Origin: Bacilli bacterium
Lineage (GTDB): Bacteria > Bacillota_I > Bacilli_A > RFN20 > CAG-288
Length of the DNA: 35,927 nt
Assembly: GCA_900770925.1 (NCBI GenBank)
Contig: CAAGLY010000019.1
Coordinates: 1-35,927, forward strand
Direction of reading: 5' to 3'
Shown here piece after piece: positions 8,517-17,657 of this stretch. The number at the start of each line of letters is the position of its first letter. Position 1 is the first letter of the stretch. The notes under the pieces are model-generated. The model saw nothing but the letters and a program-made list of their open reading frames with translations, ran no database searches and was not told where the DNA came from. A program made the translations under genes and the position numbers.

Positions 8517-10421
8517 CTAAAATGACTGATTTCCTAATCCGATATTCCTAGATAAACCGGTCGTTCCACCTTCTCCGGTAGTGCCAGTAGTTGCCTTTTT
8601 CTCCGTAACAGAAGGGAAAGCAGCAAAATAATACGTATACTTTCCAGAATCACTCATCTGGATCACTGTGTACTTGACCGTGAGAACATAGGTCTTTCCG
8701 CCCTTTTCGAATTCCTTGGTGGCAACGCTCGCTTTTTCTGTGCTTTCATCGGTAAAGCCGGCTTTTTCAAGACGGCTTGCATACTGCGCGAAAACACTAT
8801 TGACCAACTGGTTAACCTCTTCCTGAGAAGACAGGCTAGAGCTATTGAAACCGGCATCCCAGTAGACAAGTGCGTTGGTTTCCTGAGAAGTAGCTTCATA
8901 ATACGCAGTTGCATTATAGAACTTTCCTCCGAGAGTCGGAACCCGGTCTAAGACATCTTCGCCGCCAAGATACTGAGCTAAAGCAGCATAGTCTTTCTGG
9001 CCAGCCAAGAGATCAGACCTGACTAAATCATCTCCGTTTTTCTTAATTGTGATATCAGAGCCGATCTGAGCAGGGGTGGTTCCGAAATCAGAATAAACCG
9101 TGGTATAGACCACATTATAGTTGGTTTCGCTTAAGGTGAGCGTTCCGGCGGTTGTGAAAGTGATTTTATCGCTCTCAATCGTGACCGATAAAGAAGCAGG
9201 CGACCTTTTAGAAGATATATCGAAATAAGATCCGATGGAATAGTCGTAAACAAGCCAGGAAACACCGGAATCGGTATCTAAAGTAAAGTTATTCCCGTTC
9301 TTAGCGAATAAGACAGAGGAAATAGAGTCAAAGGCAATTGACGGGAATGCGGTAGTGCTTCCTTCGTAATAGCCTTTGTTTCCGATTTCAGCAATCTCAG
9401 TCCAGTTCTTGCCTTCGACTTCAAACAGATAGGAACCTGCATTTTGAAGCTGTCCGTTCTTATCAACCTGGCTAAGAACGATTCCGGCATCATTTTCAGT
9501 ACGGGAAATCTCGACCGAAGTCAGATCCCTGCTATAGGTGTCATCTACAACGGTAAGCTTATCGGTTTCCTTAAAATTCTTCGCAGAAACCAGTTTTGCC
9601 CTTCCCTGCTTGAAATCCGTGTCTTCTGTTCCGGTCTTAGCCGTGATTTTAGGAACAGAAACCTCATTTTCCACGTTGCTATTGATTGTGCCTTTGACAT
9701 CAAAGTTTCCCTTGACTCCGTTGCTTGAATAGGTAAAGGTAGCAGAATAGGACAGGACAGACTTGGAATCAATGGTAAGAGAGAAAGAAGACAGAGTTCC
9801 TCCGACCAGCCTTCCGCCGAAGAAGAATGTCCTCGTCGTTATCCTTTCGGATTTCTGGGTTTTGACCTGTTTCCTCTTCCTGTCATAGACCTTAGTGGTA
9901 GCTGTCGATAAATCATCGTTCCGCTGGAAATCCGATGCTTTCCTAGAAGCAAACGGATTGCCTAAACCAGACTTGGCATAGGTAACACTGTTACTCGCCG
10001 TACTTTCAACCTTATTCTCTAAGGTAAGATAATTCTGAACGAGCCTTCCTTTTTCATTTTTAGTATATTCCTGAATCTCATCAACTTTATCCGAGGGAGT
10101 TTCCGGAGCTTTAGTATCATATTCGGTCTGCTCATAGATCGTGAAATCTGTCACATCATCTTTGAATTCGACATCTACCTTTCCGAAGCTTTTATAGGAT
10201 CCCCCAGTTGAAGCAACCCGTGCATCGACAACAGAAGTAACGGAAAGAGCATTAGAATACTTAGATAATAAAGTATCCGTCAATAAGATAAGTTTCGGCT
10301 TAACAGTGGCAGAGGGAGTAGCAATCGGTGTGCTTGGAGTAACAGAAGTGCTTGTTCCGCTATCGCATCCTGCTAAAGCAAGAGCAAACACCAAAGGAAG
10401 AATACGTTTGATTTTTTTCAT
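8517..10421 (-). CDS. Large lipoprotein (paralogue 2)
   Basis: 634 aa, function unknown. The Sec/lipoprotein signal KKIKRILPLVFALALAGC places the lipidated Cys at residue 19. A Ser/Thr/Pro linker with TPSATVKP follows, then the same order of segments as paralogue 1: a LLSKYSNAL helix, then NPFASMKASDF (AGG read as Met), then several hundred residues of Ser/Thr-rich beta structure with no catalytic motif that I can see. It ends with a low-complexity Gly/Thr stretch (TTGTTGEGGTTG). The two proteins are side by side with similar length and layout, so they arose by tandem duplication followed by strong divergence. The ribosome site before the ATG is weak (AAAGCGG). A surface adhesin or substrate-capture role is inference only. 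Confidence 0.72.
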   Translation of the reverse strand: MKKIKRILPLVFALALAGCDSGTSTSVTPSTPIATPSATVKPKLILLTDTLLSKYSNALSVTSVVDARVASTGGSYKSFGKVDVEFKDDVTDFTIYEQTEYDTKAPETPSDKVDEIQEYTKNEKGRLVQNYLTLENKVESTASNSVTYAKSGLGNPFASRKASDFQRNDDLSTATTKVYDRKRKQVKTQKSERITTRTFFFGGRLVGGTLSSFSLTIDSKSVLSYSATFTYSSNGVKGNFDVKGTINSNVENEVSVPKITAKTGTEDTDFKQGRAKLVSAKNFKETDKLTVVDDTYSRDLTSVEISRTENDAGIVLSQVDKNGQLQNAGSYLFEVEGKNWTEIAEIGNKGYYEGSTTAFPSIAFDSISSVLFAKNGNNFTLDTDSGVSWLVYDYSIGSYFDISSKRSPASLSVTIESDKITFTTAGTLTLSETNYNVVYTTVYSDFGTTPAQIGSDITIKKNGDDLVRSDLLAGQKDYAALAQYLGGEDVLDRVPTLGGKFYNATAYYEATSQETNALVYWDAGFNSSSLSSQEEVNQLVNSVFAQYASRLEKAGFTDESTEKASVATKEFEKGGKTYVLTVKYTVIQMSDSGKYTYYFAAFPSVTEKKATTGTTGEGGTTGLSRNIGLGNQSF

Positions 10422-10590
10422 TAATAAATATCCGCTTTCTGCGTTTTATCGGACAAACAACGCATACCTATTTTATTGCGATTCAATAGAAGCAAAAGAG
10501 GAAAAGAGGAACACCTCCCCAAATCCTATGTGTAAGCGGTTCCAGTTGTATAACAGAAGGAAATACATTCCAACAGAAATTGAAAAATTC

Positions 10591-10619
10591 TTGCATTCAT
10601 CCAAGTTAGTGAGTATACT
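10591..10619 (+). promoter_or_regulatory. Promoter of tRNA-Pro
   Basis: TTGCAT (10591-10596), 17-base spacer, TATACT (10614-10619), ending 14 bases before the tRNA. This is one of the closest matches to the vegetative consensus in the window. Confidence 0.8.
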
Positions 10620-10633
10620 TTATAAGCTGACAT

Positions 10634-10710
10634 TGAGGCGTGGTGCAGCTTGGTAGCACGCTTGGTTCGGGACCAAGAGGTCATGGGTTCAAATCCCATC
10701 GCTTCAACCA
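10634..10710 (+). tRNA. tRNA-Pro(CGG)
   Basis: 77 nt with encoded CCA. Acceptor TGAGGCG pairs with CGCTTCA, with discriminator A. The D stem is GTGC/GCAC. The anticodon stem CTTGG/CCAAG encloses the loop TTCGGGA, giving anticodon CGG. The T arm ATGGG/CCCAT has loop TTCAAAT. It decodes CCG. It has its own promoter and terminator. Confidence 0.96.
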
Positions 10711-10720
10711 TTGAAAATAA

Positions 10721-10749
10721 AGGGGAGCTCTTATGGGCTCCTCTTTTTT
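10721..10749 (+). terminator. Terminator of tRNA-Pro
   Basis: AGGGGAGC (10721-10728) pairs with GCTCCTCT (10737-10744), followed by TTTTT. It lies between the tRNA and the converging ABC exporter gene. Confidence 0.85.
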
Positions 10750-10755
10750 CCTTTT

Positions 10756-12474
10756 TTATTCTAAGCTGCGGATGTCTTTCTCCCTGACCTTACAGTCTTC
10801 AACCTCTAAGACGCGGTTGAAAGAAAGCTTGTTAGATAGGCGGTGTGTGATTGAGATCCTCCTTCTTCCTTCTCCTGCCTTAGCAAGCGCAGAAAGAAGT
10901 TTTTCCTCGGTTGCCGTATCAATATTACTGGAAAGCTCATCAAGGAGGAGGATCTTCGGTTCATTGACAAGAGCCCGGGCAAGATTGAGAAGCTCAAGCT
11001 GGCCCTGAGAAAAATCTCCCCTAGAGAAAGGAGCCTGATATCCATTAGGGATATGTTCCCTGACATAGTCATCAAGGAAACTGTCTTTCCTTGCTTTGCG
11101 GACCTGCTCTAAGGTAAGAGAGGTATCATGAAGAGTAATCTGATCCCTGATTGTTCCGCTGATCGGCTTAAATCCCTGGCTGACATAGCCGAAAATTTTC
11201 TTCTTTGCCTTATCCGGAATCTCATCCCTTGGAATATGATTCAGAGTAATCATGCCCTGGCTTGGAGATTCCCTTCCCCTAAGCCTGCGGAAAAGAGTCG
11301 TCTTTCCGGCTCCTGTACGGCCTAGGAGGAGGACCTTGTCCTCTTCCTTAAGATTAAAGGATACATCCTGAAGAAGATTAATATCACTGTCTGGATAATG
11401 GAAGGAAAGGTGATTCACTTCGATAACAACTTTAGAATCATCAGAGAGGATAGTCTTGACCGAAAGACTTCCGTTCTCTTTTTTCTTTTCCTCAAGGTTC
11501 AGGAAATCCATGGCCCGCTTAAGTCCGGAAGTTCCTTCCTGCCTGACCTGGATTTCCTGACCGAGATCCTGAATCGGAGCAAACAGGTTCGAAATCCTAG
11601 ACAGGGCAGCGGCAAAGGTTCCGACCGATAGGCCAAGTATTCCGCTTGTGCTGCCGCGAAAATAGAAGACAAGAAGGGTAACAAGAGAAATCCTCAGTGC
11701 ACGTAATGCCCTGATAATCGGAGAGAAGGCGGCATCATAGATTGCGCTTCTGTTCCGAAGGTCCCTGTTTTCCTTAAGAATCTGATCAAAGCGCTCTTCC
11801 TGATACTCCTCCTTATTCAGGTTTTCAATGGTTTCAAAGGAAGAGAGGCTCTCACTTAACCTGTTGGATAACTGATTCTCTTTTTTCCGGATAGATACCT
11901 GCTGCTTAAGCCTCCGCTTCCGGAAGAAGAGAGTAATCAGGAAAACAATCGGAATCCTGATAAACAGCCTGATTCCTAGTAACCAGCTGAAGACAAAGAC
12001 TGAGACAAGAATAGAAATAATCTTCAGAGCCGAGACGATAAGAGAAACGATTCCGTCGGTAAAAAGGGACTCAACGGAAGCAACGTCGTCCCTGATCCGG
12101 CTAGAGAGGGATCCAGAACCATGATGACGGAAATAGGAGGAAGGAAGGGAGTGCCTCTTTTTCCTCCTATCCCTTCTCAGGGAGTGGATCAGCTTTGCAC
12201 CGATTGTATCAATCAAGAGACTGTTAAGGATATCAAAGACAGAAATCAGCAGATAGGAAAGAAGATATAAGGAAGCATAGAGCCAGAGTTTTTCTTTATC
12301 GATAGAGAAAGAAGCTTCCGGATGTAAGACATTATCAATTAATCGCTTTAGGACAAGGGGAGGAATTAAAGACGAAAGGGAGGCTCCGATCCTGAAAAGA
12401 ACAAGAAGGATAGTCAATAGACTATGCTGAGAGAAGAACTTCTTCCTATAGGATAAGAAGGTGTTCGGTTTCAT
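10756..12474 (-). CDS. ABC exporter half-transporter (permease-ATPase), subunit B
   Basis: 572 aa, type I exporter fold: six membrane helices (about residues 15-310) followed by a nucleotide-binding domain. Visible ATPase motifs are Walker A GRTGAGKTT, Q-loop YVSQGFKP, signature FSQGQ in place of LSGGQ, Walker B ILLLDE with catalytic Glu, and the switch His in ITHRLS. Two AGG codons in the helix LGIxLFIxIPIVFLI must be Met for a plausible membrane span, and LFRMLMGMESPSQG replaces an otherwise Arg-rich string. The start has AAGGAGG. The ATG overlaps the TGA of the partner gene by four bases, so the two are co-translated as a heterodimer. This subunit carries the canonical catalytic Glu. Cargo is unknown; drug or lipid export is typical of such pairs. 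Confidence 0.9.
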   Translation of the reverse strand: MKPNTFLSYRKKFFSQHSLLTILLVLFRIGASLSSLIPPLVLKRLIDNVLHPEASFSIDKEKLWLYASLYLLSYLLISVFDILNSLLIDTIGAKLIHSLRRDRRKKRHSLPSSYFRHHGSGSLSSRIRDDVASVESLFTDGIVSLIVSALKIISILVSVFVFSWLLGIRLFIRIPIVFLITLFFRKRRLKQQVSIRKKENQLSNRLSESLSSFETIENLNKEEYQEERFDQILKENRDLRNRSAIYDAAFSPIIRALRALRISLVTLLVFYFRGSTSGILGLSVGTFAAALSRISNLFAPIQDLGQEIQVRQEGTSGLKRAMDFLNLEEKKKENGSLSVKTILSDDSKVVIEVNHLSFHYPDSDINLLQDVSFNLKEEDKVLLLGRTGAGKTTLFRRLRGRESPSQGMITLNHIPRDEIPDKAKKKIFGYVSQGFKPISGTIRDQITLHDTSLTLEQVRKARKDSFLDDYVREHIPNGYQAPFSRGDFSQGQLELLNLARALVNEPKILLLDELSSNIDTATEEKLLSALAKAGEGRRRISITHRLSNKLSFNRVLEVEDCKVREKDIRSLE

Positions 12475-14228
12475 TTTTCTTCCTCCTTTTTCTGCTTAAG
12501 GGCTGCATAAAGCAAAGAGGATTTCCTCTCTTCTTCCTTTCCCATTTCAATTTCTCCGTCTCCATGGAGAAGAAGAAGAATCTTATCCATCCGATTAAAG
12601 TTGTCTAAACGATGGGAAATCAAAAGAATCAGAGAATAACTCCTATCCTCCTTTAAGTTAGAAAGAATGATATTCTCCGTGCTTAAGTCTACCCTATTGA
12701 AAGGGTCATCAAGGATCCTGATCTTCTTCTGGTGATAGAAGGTTCTCGCCAAGGAGATTCTCTCCTGCTGGCCGCCGGAGAGCTTGATTCCTCGGTTACC
12801 GATAATGGTGTTCTCCTTTTCTTTCCTGTCCTTCCTGTCTTCCCTGAAGTCGACCTTTTCAAGATAAGGAAGGACATCCTTATCCTCTCCGAAGGAGATA
12901 TTGTTCTTAATCGTATCGGTAAAAAGATTCGGCTGATGTCCCCTATAGACAAGATAAGAAGATAATTCCTCTCTCTTCCTGTCCCGTATTTCTTTGCCGT
13001 TGATTCTAACCGACCCTTCATAAGGGACTTCTTTTAATAGTGCCTTCCTCCTCAATGTCTTTCCGCTAGCGATAGGACCGGTGATTCCGATAAGCTCTCC
13101 ATCCTTTAGGAAAAGATTAAGATCCTTGATCCTGATCTTATCTTCGCTCTTTAAAGTGAAGTTCTTGAACTCTAAGGTAACACTTCCCTCTTCTTTCTCA
13201 CAGGAAGCAAAAGGAATAGTCTTCTTCCTTAAAGGGATAATCCGGCGATAAGAAGCAAGCCCGCTCTCCCTGGAAGAGAAAAGCTTTGCGGTATGACATG
13301 CTTTCTTGCTCAGCAGGACAAACGTCTCCAGATAAGTCGTAAAGACACCGACCGTCCAGTAGTTTTCGCTCCTTCCGATGACATAGGAAGGAAGACTCTT
13401 TCCTTCCACAACATATTTCGTACCCCTATACCTAAGAGGGAGCAGTCCGATCAATCCAACCCTCTGTGCAACCGGAAGAGCGATATCCGACAGAACCTGT
13501 GCTTTTCTTGATGCCCGTTCATAGTTGCTAAGCTGCTTGTCGTAGGCATCCTCATTTTGTTCATCCCTTCCGTAGATCCGGTAAAGCAGTGCATTGTCGG
13601 CTAAATCATAGTTCCTCTTATTTAAAAGGGCATTCTCTTTCCGGGAGAGATTACTCGTCTTATAGATAACCTTACGGAAAAGGAAGGAGGCTAAGACAGC
13701 AAAAGCAATCGAAATCAGGGAAAGAGAAGTAATCTTATAGTCAAAGAGAAAAAGATAGACAATATAGACAAAGAAAAGAACAACTGTATCGAAGATTTCA
13801 GTCGTTACCTTCCGCCTGCCTTCCACCGCTTTAGAGACATCGCCCCTCCTCTTAGAGGAGAGGACGCCGATGTCCTCTTTTTCAAGTTCCTTCTCGCTCT
13901 TATGCCTTAAGACATCGAAGATGCCCGAGCGCATAGAGGCAATCGTTTCAAAGGCAAAACGCCGGACAAAGTAACGCTTGAACGCTCTCGCCGCCTGAAT
14001 CAGGAAAATAGCAAGAAGATACATGGCTAAAAGGGCAAGGATAGATTTCCTAGTGCTTTCCTTCGATTCCACTCCGTCAATCAGGCGTCCTAAGAAAATC
14101 GGGTTAGCAAGCCTGCCAACATTATAGATAATACCGGAGACGGTAATAAGAACAAGGACCGGCCATCTCAGAAGGAAAAAAGAGGATAATTTAGTCGGAT
14201 CCGCTGCCGTCTTTATTTCCTGCTTCAT
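12471..14228 (-). CDS. ABC exporter half-transporter (permease-ATPase), subunit A
   Basis: 585 aa with six membrane helices, then an ATPase domain. Motifs: Walker A GPIASGKT, signature LSGGQ, Walker B IRILDDP and switch His in LISHRL. The Walker B is followed by Asp-Pro rather than Glu, as in the DDPF class of half-transporters, so its own site may hydrolyse poorly and pair with the stronger site of subunit B. The cytoplasmic loop reads VEGMRKVTTEIFDT when AGG is Met (codon at 13815-13817), a string highly conserved in Firmicutes homologues. The start has GGGAGG. It is first in a two-gene operon, and the region just upstream is very A+T-rich and shared with a divergent gene. Confidence 0.9.
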   Translation of the reverse strand: MKQEIKTAADPTKLSSFFLLRWPVLVLITVSGIIYNVGRLANPIFLGRLIDGVESKESTRKSILALLAMYLLAIFLIQAARAFKRYFVRRFAFETIASMRSGIFDVLRHKSEKELEKEDIGVLSSKRRGDVSKAVEGRRKVTTEIFDTVVLFFVYIVYLFLFDYKITSLSLISIAFAVLASFLFRKVIYKTSNLSRKENALLNKRNYDLADNALLYRIYGRDEQNEDAYDKQLSNYERASRKAQVLSDIALPVAQRVGLIGLLPLRYRGTKYVVEGKSLPSYVIGRSENYWTVGVFTTYLETFVLLSKKACHTAKLFSSRESGLASYRRIIPLRKKTIPFASCEKEEGSVTLEFKNFTLKSEDKIRIKDLNLFLKDGELIGITGPIASGKTLRRKALLKEVPYEGSVRINGKEIRDRKREELSSYLVYRGHQPNLFTDTIKNNISFGEDKDVLPYLEKVDFREDRKDRKEKENTIIGNRGIKLSGGQQERISLARTFYHQKKIRILDDPFNRVDLSTENIILSNLKEDRSYSLILLISHRLDNFNRMDKILLLLHGDGEIEMGKEEERKSSLLYAALKQKKEEEK

Positions 14229-14307
14229 AAAAAGCCTCCCAACACGGAAAATATACCTTATAATTATAGTACTTGCAGTAAGTTACTTTAAAAAAGGAGA
14301 ATTCAAT

Positions 14308-14757
14308 ATGGATATCAATATCGACGAAAACGGAATCCACGTCAGTAAAAGCCAGATCAAGAAGATTGACGATGACCGCCGGAAGAAAAAGAAATATCAG
14401 CTTATCGAAAGCGTAAGGACCTCCTCCTTCACCGGGCTTGCCTTAGTCTTATACATCGTTTTAAGTCTCACTTTATCAAAGACAGCATTCCCCTCCGGCT
14501 ATAGCTCCTGGGCCATCTTCTGGCCGATCATCTTCTTAGCTTTTGTCCCATCCGGAATCAGGCATGCCATTGTCACCCATCGCTTCAATCAGTTCCCGAT
14601 CTGGGCTATCGCCCTCTTCACCTACCTCTTCATCGGATGCTACCTCGGAGCCTGGCATCCTTACTGGGTTATCAGGCTATCCATTCCTGCCTACTATGCC
14701 ATCTTCTCTCCCCTTGATAAAATCATCATTGCCAAGGAAACCGGAGAAATCGACTAA
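14308..14757 (+). CDS. Small multi-pass membrane protein
   Basis: 149 aa. A charged N-terminal segment of about 35 residues is followed by about four hydrophobic helices (GLALVLYIVLSLTL, WAIFWPIIFLAFV, PIWAIALFTYLFIG, and a last helix ending AYYAIFSPLDK). The pattern LGAWHPYWVI-M-LSIPAYY, with AGG read as Met, resembles C-terminal membrane domains found in Firmicutes alone or after an XRE DNA-binding domain; the DNA-binding part is absent here. Start ATG has AAAAAAGGAG. It is transcribed away from the ABC exporter. Function unknown. Confidence 0.75.
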   Translation: MDINIDENGIHVSKSQIKKIDDDRRKKKKYQLIESVRTSSFTGLALVLYIVLSLTLSKTAFPSGYSSWAIFWPIIFLAFVPSGIRHAIVTHRFNQFPIWAIALFTYLFIGCYLGAWHPYWVIRLSIPAYYAIFSPLDKIIIAKETGEID

Positions 14758-14760
14758 CCT

Positions 14761-14793
14761 AAAAAAGACCAGGCAGGATGCTTGGTCTTTTTT
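14761..14793. terminator. Bidirectional terminator
   Basis: AGACCAGGCA pairs with TGCTTGGTCT around GGA. It is flanked by a run of A on one side and T on the other, so it can end both the small membrane protein gene and the converging four-gene secreted-protein operon. Confidence 0.85.
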
Positions 14794-14815
14794 CATATCG
14801 TTCTCTGCTTTAGAG

Positions 14816-15187
14816 CTAAAGGCTGACTTTTCTCCTATAGGCACAGATATCGATGAGCTGCACAGAAGAGTTATAGACTTCAAACTGATGATCGATTGAA
14901 TAATCCGTATACGTGTAATCTCCATCCCACCATTTTATCCACCCCTCTTCCTGGTCCAGAGTAGGAAAATAAGGCAGCAGGTCGTTATAGGTTTCGTTTT
15001 CTAAGACAACAATACGAAGAACCTCCGCATTGTTTTCCCTGAATCTCAGGAAATGGGTCTTATCATCCTCCTGGACGATTTTGATATCGTCCGGCTTACG
15101 GGCAGAAGTGTCTGAATGGCATGCAGTCAGATAGAAGGAAAACAAGGCGGCAAGAATTACTGCAGATAATATTTTTGTCTTTTTCAT
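14816..15187 (-). CDS. Small lipoprotein, last gene of the MACPF operon
   Basis: 123 aa. A Sec/lipoprotein signal ends in the lipobox LTAC with Cys at residue 23. The mature part has a segment ETYNDLLPYFPTLDQEEGWIKWW followed by DGDYTYTDY. This faintly resembles an InlB B-type/Flg_new repeat (Gly-Tyr-x-Phe-x-x-Trp followed by DG), but the match is too weak to name. The ribosome site is TAGGAG. It starts 22 bases after the stop of the MACPF gene and ends at a shared terminator, so it is very probably co-transcribed. It may be an envelope partner, chaperone or self-protection protein for the MACPF product (inference). Confidence 0.68.
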   Translation of the reverse strand: MKKTKILSAVILAALFSFYLTACHSDTSARKPDDIKIVQEDDKTHFLRFRENNAEVLRIVVLENETYNDLLPYFPTLDQEEGWIKWWDGDYTYTDYSIDHQFEVYNSSVQLIDICAYRRKVSL

Positions 15188-15209
15188 TTAGTTTCTCCTA
15201 TAAGATCTG

Positions 15210-17591
15210 TCAGGGTTTTAAGACAGGTCCGTTTGGACCATCCCTCCAGTTTTCTTCGAATAAGGAAGGTAGCTGAAGCAGATTAAGATTATCTTTTCGA
15301 TAGCAGTTGCTCTTCTGATGTCCGGCAACCGATTGTTCTTTTATCGCTTTGTAATAGCAGTTCGAGAACTCTCCGTCCACTTCTGTCCCCGCAATATAGC
15401 CAAAGGTATTCCCCTCTTTGTTTGTGCTCACATCATAGGCAAGGCACATCGATAGCTTGGGCTTTGTTTCGGAGTCCTCGCCATTTCTTTTCGGGCTCCT
15501 ATTTCCGGCAATTCCTCCTAAAGAGAACCTGATTTTTTCGGAATTATAGATATTCAGTTTACTTAGGCTCACATAGGATTCAGAAATCTTTGCACCGGAT
15601 AGATTACCGACAATACCGCCGATGTTCCTGCTTCCTTTTCCGCTTTGAGCGATCCCGTAAATGTTTCCGCCGCTAAAGAACGAATGCTCGATAAGACCTT
15701 CCGTATAACCGACAAGTCCGCCGACATTCAGTTCGCTTCCTGCCTTCTCAAGACTAACAGGAATACGGATAGCTGAGTTGATCACCTTACAATTGGAGAT
15801 GACTCCCGCATTGAATCCGGTCAGAATCCCCGCAGAAAGACGAACATCGTCACTCATAACATCAATCAGTCCATTAGGAAGACAGACGATTTTGTTCAAA
15901 GTGAGGTTTTTGATTGTACCATCATTTCTGCCAAACAGTCCCCTATAAGGAAAGCCGTTATCGAAACTATTTGCTTTCACCGTACAGTTGGTTATGGAAT
16001 GGTAATTCCCATCGAATATGCCTTCGAAGGCAGAGGAGGTGCCAGAACCTCCGGTATCGATTTTTTCTCCTTCCAGATCGATATCGCTGGACAACTGATA
16101 ATAATGGTCCGAATCGGAAAAATCAGACAGAACAGAAAGAAGATCCCGTTTACTATTAATCAGATAAGGCTGCTGCTCGGTTCCGTAACCGCCGCTATAG
16201 AATTCCTTTTTAATGTTGACGGCCAGTTCATACGCCTTCCTACCGTTGATTAATAATTCTATACAGAATTCTTCGCCGGTTGTTCCGCTTTTAATATTGA
16301 GAATATCCCCATCTAAGGTAGCAAAAGAATTGGGAGACAGCCGCAGCTGATAGTCGCAGTTTTCGGAATTGCTCGTAACCAAATCGCTTAATTTCACCTT
16401 AACCGAAGAGTTTTCAGGAAGATTAATCGTTGAGGATTTCGGCGTGATATTTACTTTTGTTCCATGAGAGACATAAGATAAGGAATCGAAATATCGGCAA
16501 GGGACATTGAAGGCATTGCACTTCTTAGCATAGCTTTCATAACACCTGTTATCAAACGCCTTTTCTAATAACGGAATCTGTTCTCCATAGGTGGATTTAT
16601 CCAACAGCTCCCATACCGGGACAGCATTTTCTGCAGAAACGATTTTAAGTGCTACTCCATCGTTGTTAAACGAATTAGTCCAGGCTTCATAAAGGAATCC
16701 GGAAGAGGTGCCTGTTCCGAATTGGGTCTTATATTGAAACAGATCAGATGCCGAAGCAGCTCCGTTTATCTCTCCTCCATAGGAGTGGTAGTTCAATTTA
16801 CTATAGTAATGAGAACTTGTGCTGGAATTAGATTCATAAGAAGACAGATTGACAGAACCATCAAGCTGCGCTTCGATTTTGGCTGCATCCACGATTACAT
16901 TTAAAGAGGAAGCAGCACTCTTTTCCGAATCAGACAGCTCATAAGATGCATCCTTAGTAAAGTATTTGCTGATCTCGAGCTTTCCGCCAAGAATATAGGT
17001 GCTGTAAACATGGGTTCCGTATTTTCTAAGGAGTGCCTTGGCGGAAGTAACAGAATCTACGGAGTTTAATTCCCGCTCAAATGGGCCAGTCAACGCATGG
17101 CTAAGCATGCCGTTATTCCAATCGATATTGACAATATATTTCTGGGCAAGCCAATAATAATATTGATAGTCTTCTATCTGTTGTTTCCAGTTTTCGGTCT
17201 TTGCGTTGGTATCAAATTTTCCATAGACATCTGTGGTTACTCCGGAAATGTGAACACTGGCATCTACGGAAGTAGAAAAGGTAGATGAATATTTTTTAGA
17301 AAAATTATATGCTGAGGTAGCTTCGATGCTGTTTGCATAGGTGTCAACATCCTTACGGGCTGAAACCGCATTGATAAATGCTTCATTCGTCGAGTCGAAA
17401 ATCTGAGGGTTTCGATTATCCTCAAAGGTATTGGTATCCGAAGCATCGATTGCCGTTGCCAGAAGCGAATAATAATTCGGGCTATCTAGCTGGGCTGCTT
17501 TTTCGACTAGCGCCTGCTGAGTGACCGGGAATCCGACAAGAAGAAGTCCGGCCACTGACCTCGTCAATAATTTAATCTGTCTGTTCTTCAT
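15210..17591 (-). CDS. Secreted MACPF (perforin-like) protein with GLUG-repeat C-terminal domain
   Basis: 793 aa. The N-terminal export signal (KLLT-M-SVAGLLLVGF) has AGG read as Met and no lipobox Cys. Residues about 60-370 form a MACPF domain: an early beta region, the family signature YGTHVYSTYILGG at about 190-202, and Ser/Thr-rich amphipathic stretches (KKYSSTFSTSVDASVH, VNLSSYESNSSTSS) at the positions expected for the membrane-inserting segments. A linker domain follows. From about residue 465 there is a GTEQQPYLINS start, then GLUG-type repeats (YRGLFGRNDGTIKNLTL, GGLVGYTEGLIEHSFF, IGGIVGNLSGAKISESY), typical of surface beta-helices. MACPF proteins oligomerise and form membrane pores, and the GLUG half probably binds the target surface (inference). 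It lies in a run of lipoprotein genes with TAGGAG before the ATG. Domain calls are confident; the target is unknown. Confidence 0.85.
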   Translation of the reverse strand: MKNRQIKLLTRSVAGLLLVGFPVTQQALVEKAAQLDSPNYYSLLATAIDASDTNTFEDNRNPQIFDSTNEAFINAVSARKDVDTYANSIEATSAYNFSKKYSSTFSTSVDASVHISGVTTDVYGKFDTNAKTENWKQQIEDYQYYYWLAQKYIVNIDWNNGMLSHALTGPFERELNSVDSVTSAKALLRKYGTHVYSTYILGGKLEISKYFTKDASYELSDSEKSAASSLNVIVDAAKIEAQLDGSVNLSSYESNSSTSSHYYSKLNYHSYGGEINGAASASDLFQYKTQFGTGTSSGFLYEAWTNSFNNDGVALKIVSAENAVPVWELLDKSTYGEQIPLLEKAFDNRCYESYAKKCNAFNVPCRYFDSLSYVSHGTKVNITPKSSTINLPENSSVKVKLSDLVTSNSENCDYQLRLSPNSFATLDGDILNIKSGTTGEEFCIELLINGRKAYELAVNIKKEFYSGGYGTEQQPYLINSKRDLLSVLSDFSDSDHYYQLSSDIDLEGEKIDTGGSGTSSAFEGIFDGNYHSITNCTVKANSFDNGFPYRGLFGRNDGTIKNLTLNKIVCLPNGLIDVMSDDVRLSAGILTGFNAGVISNCKVINSAIRIPVSLEKAGSELNVGGLVGYTEGLIEHSFFSGGNIYGIAQSGKGSRNIGGIVGNLSGAKISESYVSLSKLNIYNSEKIRFSLGGIAGNRSPKRNGEDSETKPKLSMCLAYDVSTNKEGNTFGYIAGTEVDGEFSNCYYKAIKEQSVAGHQKSNCYRKDNLNLLQLPSLFEENWRDGPNGPVLKP

Positions 17592-17657
17592 ATATACTCC
17601 TATCTATCGTTAGTCATCCTGTTTTTTCTGTTCTTATCCAAATTCGGGAAAACGGAA

